DNA from: Zhaonella formicivorans
GTDB taxonomy: Bacteria; Bacillota; DUOV01; Zhaonellaceae
Direction of reading: 5' to 3'
DNA: 64,000 nucleotides
Assembly (NCBI RefSeq): GCF_004353525.1
Contig: NZ_CP085524.1
Coordinates: 940,001-1,004,000 of the forward strand
Shown: piece by piece, positions 1 through 7,770 of the stretch
Layout of the letters: each line of letters begins with the position of its first letter
How positions within the stretch are numbered: the first letter of the stretch is position 1
The notes under the pieces: model-generated
The model's input: only the letters and a program-made list of their open reading frames with translations
Databases searched by the model: none
Told to the model about the DNA's origin: nothing
Translations under genes and position numbers: made by a program

Positions 1-406
1 TCGTATGCCTCGTCCACTGACGCCAGAAAAAGAAATCCTTTTTCTAAACGGCAACTGAATCTCAGCTAGGTAAGGTCAAATAGTGTGAGGGCAGAAACAA
101 AGATTTTCAGCGCTGAGGCCGTTAAATAGATATTTGCTTTTTCCATAGGGATTCCAGAGTAATTAACAATCTATATATACCCTATGCTTGATGCCCGGAT
201 TCAGTTCAGTCATGTGGTTGACTAACCTAACCAACTGGCAACCTTATTTGACATCTCATGACAACCGCCACTGACGGTTGTAAAGTGGCCGTCAAATAAT
301 GTAGGCATCAACTCCCCTGGCAGATGCTCGGGTTGCTCTTCAGTATTACCCTATCTTTCTCCTAGTAAGAAACATTATATATAACGCAATTTTCCAAGTA
401 TCTGTT
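1..406. other. Non-coding left edge with nested inverted repeats
   Basis: No convincing gene is seen. A nested inverted repeat lies at 246-297: the outer arms ATTTGAC (246-252) and GTCAAAT (291-297) enclose the inner arms ACAACCG (261-267) and CGGTTGT (275-281). The stretch also has TGACGGT (272-278) followed by TGGCCGT (286-292). The same two heptamers recur in the same order at 2304-2310 and 2341-2347, on the other side of the next gene. They may be transposon-end remnants, or the repeat may act as a terminator. Confidence 0.4.
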
Positions 407-2125
407 TCATCTTACCAACCTAGGTTCCCATTTCAGTCTCAATTTTTCTTCTATTAGGTGTTTTAATATATATATTCTTATTTTTATCTGACTTATTTCA
501 GAATCTAACATAAATATATTGCCTTCGGCCGTTTTCGAAGCTTTTAAAATTCGACGATTTCCAGTAAGGTCAACTATTTCTGAGTCGGGAAAAAGATTAT
601 CATCTAAATCCCAACACACTATACCTGCAAGTCTATCAAAAGAATGATTTAGCCGATTTCCTAATTTGTATTTAAATTCGATAAATTGGTAATGAGGCCT
701 TGCAAGATCTAAAGAACTTTTTGTAGCAACTAAAGCATCATAGCCCTGCCTCGTATCGTAATCAATAACTTTAAAGGGAAAAATATCAGGATATTTTATT
801 GATAATATTAAAAATAACGCAAAAACACCCTGCTCCTGCCTGGGTTCAATTAATTCTATCCCATCATCAGTTATGATAGTTTTCTTTTTTTTAAGGTAAT
901 TTTGCCTTCGTGAAAAATCTTTAAGTTCATCTTCTGCTTTTTTATAAATTTTAACCTCGTTTTCCATATCTAAAAAATCTTCATATTCATTTGAACTTCT
1001 TATTTCATCAATAATTTTTTCGGCTATATCCTTTATTTTAATCAAAAGATCATTAGGTGTATTTTCTATTGAACCTCTGTTAGCAGTTAACTCTAAGCCC
1101 TGGCAATTTATAAACCCATGAAATTTAGTCCATTCACTCTTTTGGAAAAACCAATCGTTTACTCTTTGAACAGGTATATAATCTTTTGCTAACCAAATGC
1201 CATATCTTTCTGAAACTGTGTATAATCCTTCACGTCTACCCGATTTTAGACAAGGATTGTAATCTCTCTTAGCTTGATCTCCTTCTACACTTATAAAAAT
1301 ATCCATTGTGATATGTCTTTTTTCAGGAATGGTAATATTTTTGAACATCCAATATTTAGTAAAATACTTGCCACGGTTATTTTCTTTTATATTATCTTTT
1401 TTGAAATGTGAATCTTTAAATCTTTCTGGTGGAAAGACGTGCCCAGGATGAATGGTTTTATAATCTTTTGAGTCAACCCCTCTTACCAATACTTCGCATT
1501 TTGCCCATCTCCTGTTTTTTCTTTCTGGATATAAAGCTAATTCAAAAGAACCAAGTTTTGTAAACCATAAGATATAGTCAATCATTTCTTGGGTTGTAAA
1601 ATGATCATTGTTATTGTTGTTATATCCTATAATTTTAATATTAGTACTATGGGTTTTTATATTGATGCTATTTTTACTAATGGTATAATTGACAATTGGA
1701 ACTTTTCGCTGATTTAAAATAATTAAAGGTTTATCAACCCATGCTTTGATAATAGGCCCATTAAGAGCTATTGTTGTAACTTCAATTTTATTAGAATTGT
1801 AGTAAATTTTGGTTCCATGACCCTTATAACCAATCGTTTCCTCTTCTTGTTCCTGGTATTTAGCACTGTAACCTAATGAAAAAAATTTTTTAATTTCTTC
1901 TTCATTCATTCCTACTCCATTATCAAATACGGATATAACTAATTGCTCTCCTTCATCCGTATTTTCCATTTGTGCAGATATGGAAATTTTTGTAGCTCTT
2001 GCATCAAGAGAATTATGAATTGCTTCCCTAATAATTTCTAGTGGATTGGTAAAATCCTTTGAAATTTCTCTAAACTCTGAGGCTGCGTTCACTTCAGGTA
2101 AATAGGTTTGAATTTCCTCATTCAT
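407..2125 (-). CDS. GHKL (Bergerat-fold) ATPase fused to a PD-(D/E)XK nuclease-like domain
   Basis: The N-terminal domain has the GHKL signatures: N box with E34 and N38 (EAIHNSLDA), G1 box DNGVGM (D68-M73) and a G2-like GYKGHGTK (residues 99-106). This order is typical of MORC/Hsp90/gyrase-B-type ATPases. The C-terminal third ends in a possible PD-(D/E)XK core, with D463 in GYDALVA and E483-F-K485 in IEFKYKL. The middle is not recognised. An ATP-gated DNA nuclease in phage defence would fit the architecture and the setting, but this is inferred. The gene is AT-rich compared with the downstream chromosome. It stands alone, with the next gene on this strand separated by a decayed transposon gene. 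The ATPase call is firm, the nuclease call moderate. Confidence 0.75.
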   Translation of the reverse strand: MNEEIQTYLPEVNAASEFREISKDFTNPLEIIREAIHNSLDARATKISISAQMENTDEGEQLVISVFDNGVGMNEEEIKKFFSLGYSAKYQEQEEETIGYKGHGTKIYYNSNKIEVTTIALNGPIIKAWVDKPLIILNQRKVPIVNYTISKNSINIKTHSTNIKIIGYNNNNNDHFTTQEMIDYILWFTKLGSFELALYPERKNRRWAKCEVLVRGVDSKDYKTIHPGHVFPPERFKDSHFKKDNIKENNRGKYFTKYWMFKNITIPEKRHITMDIFISVEGDQAKRDYNPCLKSGRREGLYTVSERYGIWLAKDYIPVQRVNDWFFQKSEWTKFHGFINCQGLELTANRGSIENTPNDLLIKIKDIAEKIIDEIRSSNEYEDFLDMENEVKIYKKAEDELKDFSRRQNYLKKKKTIITDDGIELIEPRQEQGVFALFLILSIKYPDIFPFKVIDYDTRQGYDALVATKSSLDLARPHYQFIEFKYKLGNRLNHSFDRLAGIVCWDLDDNLFPDSEIVDLTGNRRILKASKTAEGNIFMLDSEISQIKIRIYILKHLIEEKLRLKWEPRLVR

Positions 2126-2380
2126 TCAATAATCTACCTCACCTTCCTGCGTGTATTTGTTTAAATTGCCAGATTGCTTTAATTGTTATTTTCCTTTACT
2201 CTACTTATTGGGTTAATAATCCTTGTTTGACATTAATAGTGCAAACATAGCTGCTAAATTTTATTCATGAATTTTAATATAACCTGTTGTCGCTCACTTA
2301 CTTTGACGGTAGAATTCTCACCGCATATGGTGTAAGAGTTTGGCCGTAATCAGTCACTTTGATGAAAATTCACCCGCTAT
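2126..2380. other. Non-coding spacer with transposon-end-like motifs
   Basis: No gene is seen. TGACGGT (2304-2310) and TGGCCGT (2341-2347) repeat the heptamer pair found at 272-292, here 30 bases apart and flanking a CACC-GCATAT-GGTG hairpin. Together with the adjacent ExeA-type ATPase remnant this suggests a decayed transposon end. Confidence 0.35.
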
Positions 2381-2841
2381 TCATTTACAGTTTAGGAGGA
2401 AAGGCCAGTCATCATGCCACTCTAGCCGCCGGTCAAAGTCGGCCAGTATTCTGGCAATATGGGATTCTTCGATTACTTCGTGACCACGTTGGACCGCCCT
2501 GACTGCAGATCTGGTTAATAATACGCGGATGCCCTGACTGGTTGCATGGACCAAGGCCATAGCAGTTTCAGAAAAAAATCGGGATGGCCATGCCAGCTGT
2601 CTTCATCTGGCAACGGATGTAATGAGCAGTCTCCTCCGGGCTAAGCTCCCCCAGATGGTTGCAGAGGAATTCTTTGGGCAATAGCCTCAGATTTTTTGAG
2701 CCGTAAGGTTCGCTGCAGTTCGAGCTGCCCCATCAGGATCAGAGGAAAAAGAGAGCAAGAGCCATCTAGTTTGATCACAAACCGTAGTTCCCCCAGCATG
2801 GCCTTACTCATTATACTTAAATATCTTATTCTATTTCCCAT
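2381..2841 (-). pseudogene. Decayed ExeA/TnsC-like transposon ATPase (C-terminal remnant)
   Basis: Three reading frames on the minus strand together give the C-terminal part of the ExeA-type AAA ATPase that accompanies DDE transposases. The first (about 2841-2641) reads LGELRF..., LILMGQLELQRTLRLK and EAIAQRI. The second reads LCNHLGELSPEETAHYIRCQM. The third, after a break at a poly-A run near 2572-2578, reads ALVHATSQGIRVLL and ends VIEESHIARILADFD. At least two frameshifts therefore interrupt it. The Walker A half is missing, and the remnant abuts the end of the OLD gene at 2826. No partner transposase is visible. Family assignment is by recognition of conserved phrases and is fairly confident; function is lost. 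Confidence 0.7.
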
Positions 2842-4565
2842 TTTTCAGGTTCTTCCGGATTGTTGTTTTCTACCCATTCTAGTACGAAATTACATAATTC
2901 TTCATAAGAACTATATTGGTACGGATGGTTATGCTCAATGATATTTTTTAGTAATAAACGGAGTTTTTCAAATTGGGGGTTTGTTTCAAAGTCATCTTGA
3001 TGAATAATTTTTATTGCATGGAAAGGCTTGTCCCCTTTCTGTAGGTAACCAAAATAGTATTGTTCAAAATCTGGTATGTGTGTAATGCTGAAACAGCTAG
3101 GAAGATTTTTATCCCTCTCACTAACTACTTCAGCTATCCGTTTATTTATTGTCCACATACTATTTGTTACCCAATTTCCATCACGACGTACTTTTGGTGA
3201 GTCGGAATCATGAAGAATTGTATACGTTGTCCCAAAATGATTCAGTATTTTGACAAATAATGGTATGTTGGCTTTTCCCATACAATTTACTACGTGAATG
3301 TTTAAATTTGGATTTTGGTTACTGGCTAAGAGTGAGTTTAGTACTGCATGTTCAGTTTCACCTTCAACAAGTATCACGTGGTCTGCAAAGAAAAACTCAT
3401 TTACAGTTGGATGACAAGAGCGAATCATTCTAAGTCTATCTCTTTCATCACCATCGAATTGCGCTTTTTCTGTTGAAAAAATTTTTGAGCCTTTACTAGC
3501 ATCTCGTTCCACTCTAATAATTGTAGTATGAGGTTTAGAAACGTCAATAAAAATAGGGGAGTGGGTGGTAACCATTACTTGCCAACCTGAAACCTCAGCT
3601 AGGCTATACAACGCCTCTCTTGCGGCTCGAATTGCAGGAGGGTGTAAAAAAACCTCGGGTTCTTCAACAAGTAAAATACGTGGTTCTTCTGGGCTTATCG
3701 TTTTCTTACCTTGTTTATATCTGCCAATCTCGGCTAAAGCGCCGATAGCTGTCCAAATAAAAGTTCTTTGCAAACCTGTACCTTGTTGAGACAAAGGATA
3801 AGATTCGCCAAGTGGATCTTTTATTCGAACATGACTACCTGCACCAATAACTTTCTCCGGTTCAATTTTTCCCGCGGAAGGTTTTATTAAGATCTCGTGG
3901 TCTGGGAAAACTTTATCTAATTTGTCTTTCAAATTGTCAAAGGTTTCTTCAATCGTTGTAGCAATTTCCTTTTGGACTTCTTCAGCGATCTTAATGAATT
4001 CATTTATTAACCCATCAACTTTAGTTGAGTCATTTTTTACTTTCTCTTTTACCGCGCTAGTTAAGATTTCTAGAATTTTGGATTCAATATCTTTTGAACT
4101 ATCTGTCGGTCTAATTGTTAAAGGAGTAGGAACACAAGATGATATAAGGCTATCAAATCCTCCCATACCTCCTTCTTTCCAATCTCCAATTGAATTATCC
4201 CAAGAATATTTTTGCCCTTTTGAACCAGGTGAATTCCACTGCCATTTTACCCTTATGCATTTACCAAATTCGGTGTCATCATATATCCATTTTGTTGTTT
4301 TAATCTTTTCTATATCTTCATTAGAAATTTCCACAAAAGTTCCGATAATTTCGACTGGTACATTTTTTCGCTCTCTGTGAAACCATGTTTCTTCTAGTGG
4401 CTCTCCAGTACCGGAAAAAGCTTCATACGCCTTTAAAACAGTGCTTTTCCCTGAATTATTTGCCCCTATAAGTACAACAATGTTGTCAATATGAATGGTA
4501 ATGCCTTCCTCTCCAATGCAGCCAAAATTTTTGATTTCTAAAGCTGCCAATTTCACTATTTTCAC
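2826..4565 (-). CDS. OLD-family ATPase with TOPRIM nuclease domain
   Basis: This 579-aa protein starts with an SMC/RecF-like ABC ATPase domain: Walker A GANNSGKST at residues 34-42. A Walker B-like ILLVEEPEVFLHP and a switch-histidine motif MVTTHSP lie near residues 295-335. A TOPRIM domain follows, with HVILVEGETE as the acidic first motif and HDSD as the later one. This is the layout of overcoming-lysogenisation-defect (OLD) nucleases, which cut DNA and often act in phage defence. No UvrD-like helicase (GajB) is adjacent, so this looks like a stand-alone class 1 OLD rather than Gabija. Downstream are a decayed transposon ATPase and a GHKL-nuclease gene, and upstream XRE regulators. Whether any of these work together is unknown. 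Confidence 0.88.
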   Translation of the reverse strand: MKIVKLAALEIKNFGCIGEEGITIHIDNIVVLIGANNSGKSTVLKAYEAFSGTGEPLEETWFHRERKNVPVEIIGTFVEISNEDIEKIKTTKWIYDDTEFGKCIRVKWQWNSPGSKGQKYSWDNSIGDWKEGGMGGFDSLISSCVPTPLTIRPTDSSKDIESKILEILTSAVKEKVKNDSTKVDGLINEFIKIAEEVQKEIATTIEETFDNLKDKLDKVFPDHEILIKPSAGKIEPEKVIGAGSHVRIKDPLGESYPLSQQGTGLQRTFIWTAIGALAEIGRYKQGKKTISPEEPRILLVEEPEVFLHPPAIRAAREALYSLAEVSGWQVMVTTHSPIFIDVSKPHTTIIRVERDASKGSKIFSTEKAQFDGDERDRLRMIRSCHPTVNEFFFADHVILVEGETEHAVLNSLLASNQNPNLNIHVVNCMGKANIPLFVKILNHFGTTYTILHDSDSPKVRRDGNWVTNSMWTINKRIAEVVSERDKNLPSCFSITHIPDFEQYYFGYLQKGDKPFHAIKIIHQDDFETNPQFEKLRLLLKNIIEHNHPYQYSSYEELCNFVLEWVENNNPEEPEKWEIE

Positions 4566-4708
4566 TCCCCATGATATTTAATTATTTTAAACTGTAGAAT
4601 TTTGTGTATTGTATAATGAAACCAAATATGCTACCAAGTTGTCCAAACAAGAATTTTATTTTTTATCCTTAGCTTTATTCCTCAACTGCTTAATTAGCCT
4701 TCTTTCGT

Positions 4709-5065
4709 CTAGGCTGCAGAGGTTTTGGCTGGCGTTCTATTTATTGACTCCTTGATTTTTAGCAGGTCTGCCTGATTTTCAAGGTAAGCTATGCTTTCCT
4801 CACCTAAAGTTGCGATTTTTTCAATCAGCCTTTGTTTCTTGGGGGATAAGGCTGGCAGTTGCGCCCGGGAATCTTCCCTGAAGAATTCAGCTAGCGTTAT
4901 GCCAAGCGCGGTACAAATACGTTCTAAGGTCAAAATTGTGGGCTCGATTAGGCCCTGCTCAATATTTAACAAATCGGCATGGTTTATCCCGGCCAGAAAG
5001 GCAAATTTTTTAGTGCTGTAACCTTTTTTTCTGCGAAGACTGATTATACGTACAGGTATCTTCAT
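4709..5065 (-). CDS. XRE-family HTH regulator
   Basis: A 118-aa protein with an N-terminal Cro/C1-type helix-turn-helix: SLRRKKGYSTKKFAFLAG, then the turn and the typical NIEQGLIEPTILTLERICTALG continuation, ending ITLAEFF. The C-terminal half is helical and resembles that of the next regulator (5282-5656): both contain KIATLGEES/KISELSDES and ENQADLLKIKES/EKQAELLKIKES. The two are therefore paralogues, probably from a tandem duplication. It probably regulates the element or the OLD gene just downstream on the same strand. Target unknown. Confidence 0.85.
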   Translation of the reverse strand: MKIPVRIISLRRKKGYSTKKFAFLAGINHADLLNIEQGLIEPTILTLERICTALGITLAEFFREDSRAQLPALSPKKQRLIEKIATLGEESIAYLENQADLLKIKESINRTPAKTSAA

Positions 5066-5210
5066 AATTATGGCTCCTGAAGATTTTTAAATAAGTTCTT
5101 TTAGACGAGAAGAAATAGTGTACCTGGTAATTTTGTAAAGATTCAATGCCAGCATAATATTCAAACCCAATTTTTGGAACGGTATTTTGTCGAATTTTGC
5201 CAAAACTAAT

Positions 5211-5247
5211 AAGACTGCTGCTCATATTCGAAGCAACAGTCTTTTTT
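5211..5247. terminator. Hairpin between the two XRE genes
   Basis: AAGACTG (5211-5217) pairs with CAGTCTT (5237-5243), followed on the plus strand by a T run. It lies just downstream of the minus-strand regulator at 5282-5656 and could end that transcript, although the T-rich side faces the other strand. Confidence 0.4.
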
Positions 5248-5281
5248 ATTTCTGTTATTTAAGTCTGTAGAATTTAAAATG

Positions 5282-5656
5282 TTAACTATCTGAAGAGCCT
5301 TCCTTTAATACCGTTACAGATGTCTCATCAGTTGCCTTGTCCAAGGATTCCTTGATTTTTAGCAGTTCCGCCTGTTTTTCCAGGTGTTCTATGCTTTCAT
5401 CGCTGAGCTCTGAAATTTTTTCAATAAGTTTTTGGGTTTTGGGGGACATCAAGGATTGATCTTCAGAAAAAAAGTCAGAAAGTGTTACACCTAATGCATT
5501 GCAAGCCCTTGATAAAAGCTCAATAGAGGGCATAGAACTAGAGTTTTCTATCTTGCTAATAGTAGAGGGATCTACATTAAGCATCTTAGCTAATTTATTA
5601 GCTGAAATCTTTTTAACTTTTCTTAAGGTTCTTAAGCGTTCCCCAATATCTAGCAT
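5282..5656 (-). CDS. XRE-family repressor-like regulator
   Basis: A 124-aa protein with a textbook Cro/C1 HTH: RLRTLRKVKKISANKLAKML, then STISKIENSSSMPSIELLSRA and GVTLSDFF. The C-terminal helical tail matches the upstream paralogue at 4709-5065. The gene is divergent from another small XRE gene (5802), and a perfect 15-bp palindrome lies 15 bases before its start codon. This is the arrangement of a phage or ICE CI/Cro switch, in which this protein would be the lysogenic repressor and bind that site autogenously. That role is inferred from layout. Confidence 0.85.
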   Translation of the reverse strand: MLDIGERLRTLRKVKKISANKLAKMLNVDPSTISKIENSSSMPSIELLSRACNALGVTLSDFFSEDQSLMSPKTQKLIEKISELSDESIEHLEKQAELLKIKESLDKATDETSVTVLKEGSSDS

Positions 5657-5670
5657 AAGAGATCCTCAAT

Positions 5671-5773
5671 TTGAATTTAATTCAACCTTAATTAAATAAT
5701 ATCATAAAACATATAGAAGCAAAATCTTGAATATATTTCAATTATAAGTATTGATATATTGAATATAATCCAA
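5671..5773. promoter_or_regulatory. Three copies of a palindromic repressor operator
   Basis: TTGAATTTAATTCAA (5671-5685) is a perfect palindrome around a central T. TTGAATATATTTCAA (5727-5741) and TTGAATATAATCCAA (5759-5773) are near copies. Centres are 56 and 32 bases apart. The first abuts the start of the leftward XRE gene and the third fills the spacer of the rightward promoter. This looks like the operator set of a divergent repressor switch. Confidence 0.7.
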
Positions 5774-5779
5774 TATAAT
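5751..5779 (+). promoter_or_regulatory. Sigma-A-type promoter of the small XRE gene
   Basis: TTGATA (5751-5756), a 17-base spacer and TATAAT (5774-5779) form an excellent promoter. The third operator copy (5759-5773) lies entirely within its spacer, so binding there would block transcription. The predicted start leaves almost no leader before the ribosome binding site AAAGGAG at 5787-5793. Confidence 0.7.
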
Positions 5780-5801
5780 TGTTTTTAAAGGAGTGATTAT
5801 C

Positions 5802-6020
5802 GTGATAGGAAAAAACATTCGATATTTTCGTACTAAAGCTGGATTTACTCAAGAGCAACTAGCGTATATGACAAATACAGATATTTCCACCATATCTAAA
5901 ATTGAAAATAACAAAGCTAACCCATCAATTCCAACACTAAAAAAGATAGCAAAAGCTTTAGAAATTCCTGTTACCAAACTTATGGAAACAAACGAAGATC
6001 AGTGTAGTAATGATTCTTAA
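5802..6020 (+). CDS. Small XRE-family HTH protein (Cro-like)
   Basis: A 72-aa protein that is almost entirely one HTH domain: NIRYFRTKAGFTQEQLAYM, STISKIENNKANPSIPTLKKI and LEIPVTKLME. An upstream in-frame GTG at 5793 overlaps the ribosome binding site AAAGGAG (5787-5793), so GTG 5802, eight bases after it, is chosen. It is divergent from the 124-aa repressor and expressed from a promoter with an operator in its spacer. By position it is the Cro-like or activator partner of the switch, followed by the NusG-like gene. Confidence 0.85.
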   Translation: MIGKNIRYFRTKAGFTQEQLAYMTNTDISTISKIENNKANPSIPTLKKIAKALEIPVTKLMETNEDQCSNDS

Positions 6021-6085
6021 ATTATTTATTTTTCTTCTTTTATATATTAATTCCTTCTAAAAAATGGAAGAGGGGAGAAAACCCA

Positions 6086-6715
6086 ATGTATAACGTTTTC
6101 TATGTACCGGCATTGAAAGAAAAGTCTGTAGCCCAGAAAATCATGAATTACAACAACAACCTGAAAGTCCATGTGTTTGAGTCCAAGGAAATTAAGCTGC
6201 AGGATGGCAAAGAGATAGCTGCTGGTAAATGTTTGTTTTCATCCTATATCGTTGTGGAAAGCGAAACATGGGATGACAACCTTTACTATGCTGTTAGGGG
6301 TTGTGGGGCTATCAGGCATTTAGGAGCTATAACTGAGGCAGAGTTTTTTGATATGTGTAAGAAAGCCGGCATTGAAAGCGTTATCGTTGAGGAACCGGTT
6401 TTTATTGAGGATAAACTCAGAAGCATGTTAAATAAAACTTTGGCAGCTGCTGAAAAGGCAAAAATAAGCTGGAGCGATTTACCTACCAGGGTTAAAAATA
6501 TGCTTGAGTCTTTACGTAAGAGAAACAGCGAATACTGGGAGTATGTAAGAAATATGGACTTGTTAGCTCCTTTCCGCCGCCTGAGCGGAAAGAAATATGT
6601 CCTTTCTTTTCCCCGTGCAGTTTATGAAAACATGAAGGAGGACCTGCATGGCCTGTCGCCTGTTTCAGCTGCCCTCTGCCTGGCCAGGACTGCGGGGGAC
6701 CAAGTCCTTACCTGA
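6086..6715 (+). CDS. NusG N-domain-like protein (possible specialised antiterminator)
   Basis: This 209-aa protein resembles the NGN domain of NusG/RfaH/LoaP over about residues 1-105. It has an opening MYNVFYVPALKEKSV strand and helix, then ESKEIKLQDGK, the core strand LFSSYIVVES (compare LFPGYVFV in NusG) and the RGCGAIRHLG segment where NusG has its V-x-x-F-[IL]-G motif. No KOW domain follows; the C-terminal half is basic and helical and not recognised. The ribosome binding site GAGGGGAG precedes ATG 6086. Placed behind the Cro-like gene, it could act as an element-specific antiterminator that reads through cargo. Family assignment is by pattern only and moderate. Confidence 0.55.
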   Translation: MYNVFYVPALKEKSVAQKIMNYNNNLKVHVFESKEIKLQDGKEIAAGKCLFSSYIVVESETWDDNLYYAVRGCGAIRHLGAITEAEFFDMCKKAGIESVIVEEPVFIEDKLRSMLNKTLAAAEKAKISWSDLPTRVKNMLESLRKRNSEYWEYVRNMDLLAPFRRLSGKKYVLSFPRAVYENMKEDLHGLSPVSAALCLARTAGDQVLT

Positions 6716-7081
6716 TAAGCTGAATTGTTTAGCTGTTAGATGTTTTATGTTTTTGACTTTCTTACATACTTATGAACGGGGAAAATGCGAAAAAGCAGCC
6801 GCGCCAGGCTGCCTTTCCAAGATGTGCGCATAGATACAACAGTATTTAAATGTTATTTGCTATATTGTAACCTAAATGTTTCTGTATTAGTATTATCAAC
6901 ATGGATTTTTGACGGCAGGGAAGAAAACCCAAGCGATTCCTTGTTGTTTCGGCAAAAAAAATTTAATATGGCAGCCGGGGAGGGCGAAGCTGTGCCCATT
7001 GTGGCCCAGCCATTATAGGTAGGTTAGAATTTATAGTACATTGCCATCTTATTGTTTATAGTAGCGGTAGGGGTGAGGTAA
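6716..7081. other. Non-coding spacer
   Basis: Open frames here (for example 6785-7018) lack a ribosome binding site, have unlikely composition and resemble nothing known. I see no clear RNA or repeat. Confidence 0.4.
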
Positions 7082-7192
7082 ATGCCCAAGGTTGACAGCC
7101 TGGCCATAGAGTTTGGAAACTTATCAAAACATGAAGCGTTAGAAATGCTTAAAGCGATTGAATCTGTTTTTTCAGACTGGGACAATCATTAG
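7082..7192 (+). CDS. Small ORF, 36 aa
   Basis: ATG 7082 follows a GGGGTGAGG ribosome binding site. The peptide reads MPKVDSLAIEFGNLSKHEAL and ends SDWDNH. It is amphipathic and acidic with plausible codon use. Not recognised. It sits in the small-gene zone before the excisionase, where integrative elements often carry tiny regulators. Confidence 0.45.
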   Translation: MPKVDSLAIEFGNLSKHEALEMLKAIESVFSDWDNH

Positions 7193-7322
7193 GGCGGTAT
7201 TTATAATAATATGTAATTTATCTAATAGTAGTTTCCAATATTTATTTTTTCCATATGCGAGCGGTTAAGTAAAAAGCCAAATTAAAGGCTCTTTTATTTT
7301 TTGTATGAAAGGATGGATAAAA

Positions 7323-7469
7323 ATGTGGCTGTCCTTTAAACCGGTCAAAAATAAAGAAATGGTTGTCAGGGTTGCTGGTAACCTTGCCGGGAAAGCAGTG
7401 GTCGAGCAAGTAAAAGACAGGTGGGTATTAAAAATCTGGTTAAACGGAGTTAGGAGGTTGCGCCGATGA
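7323..7469 (+). CDS. Small basic protein, 48 aa
   Basis: ATG 7323 is preceded by GAAAGGA at a good distance; an in-frame ATG at 7305 lacks a site. The product starts MWLSFKPVKNKEMVVRVAGN and ends in a basic LNGVRRLRR. Its stop codon overlaps the start of the excisionase gene (ATGA at 7466-7469), which implies translational coupling. Not recognised; probably a small DNA-binding or accessory protein of the integration module. Confidence 0.55.
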   Translation: MWLSFKPVKNKEMVVRVAGNLAGKAVVEQVKDRWVLKIWLNGVRRLRR

Positions 7470-7720
7470 GTCTTCAGGTATTGCATACTGTTTCCGAGGA
7501 AAATAATCTGCCTAAGGGCAAAAAGAAGTTTTATTCGGTCGAAGAACTTTTGGAGCATGAAATAATTAAACAGTTGGGTATCGGACGAAACAGAATGTAC
7601 GAGCTGCTGAAGAAAGATGTAATTCACTCCGTAAGGATTGGACGTAATTACCGCATTCCCCTTTCAGCTTTTGAACAGTTTCTTAAGTCACTGGATGAAC
7701 TTGAAATAAGGTCTTTATGA
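7466..7720 (+). CDS. Excisionase-family (MerR/Xis-like) DNA-binding protein
   Basis: This 84-aa protein contains the helix-turn-helix of the excisionase/HTH_17 family: IKQLGIGRNRMYELLKKD, then a basic wing VHSVRIGRNYRIPLSAFEQFL. It lies directly upstream of the integrase and overlaps the preceding small ORF by four bases. By position and fold it probably bends DNA at the att sites and steers the integrase towards excision. It is longer at the N-terminus than minimal Xis proteins, carrying about 25 extra residues. Confidence 0.75.
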   Translation: MSLQVLHTVSEENNLPKGKKKFYSVEELLEHEIIKQLGIGRNRMYELLKKDVIHSVRIGRNYRIPLSAFEQFLKSLDELEIRSL

Positions 7721-7770
7721 TATATATGATATAATTTCATCGGATTATAAACACCGGCAAACATGCTAAC

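Noticed and set aside
3565-4380. Long plus-strand ORFs opposite the OLD gene
   Set aside because: They are frame shadows of the OLD coding sequence, Ser/Phe-rich with no ribosome binding site.
2826-4565. Gabija (GajA) system
   Set aside because: No UvrD/PcrA-like GajB gene lies next to the OLD gene.
6648-7018. Two overlapping plus-strand ORFs of 61 and 77 aa after the NusG-like gene
   Set aside because: No ribosome binding site at the starts, unlikely composition and no recognisable motifs; the first overlaps the end of the NusG-like gene in another frame.
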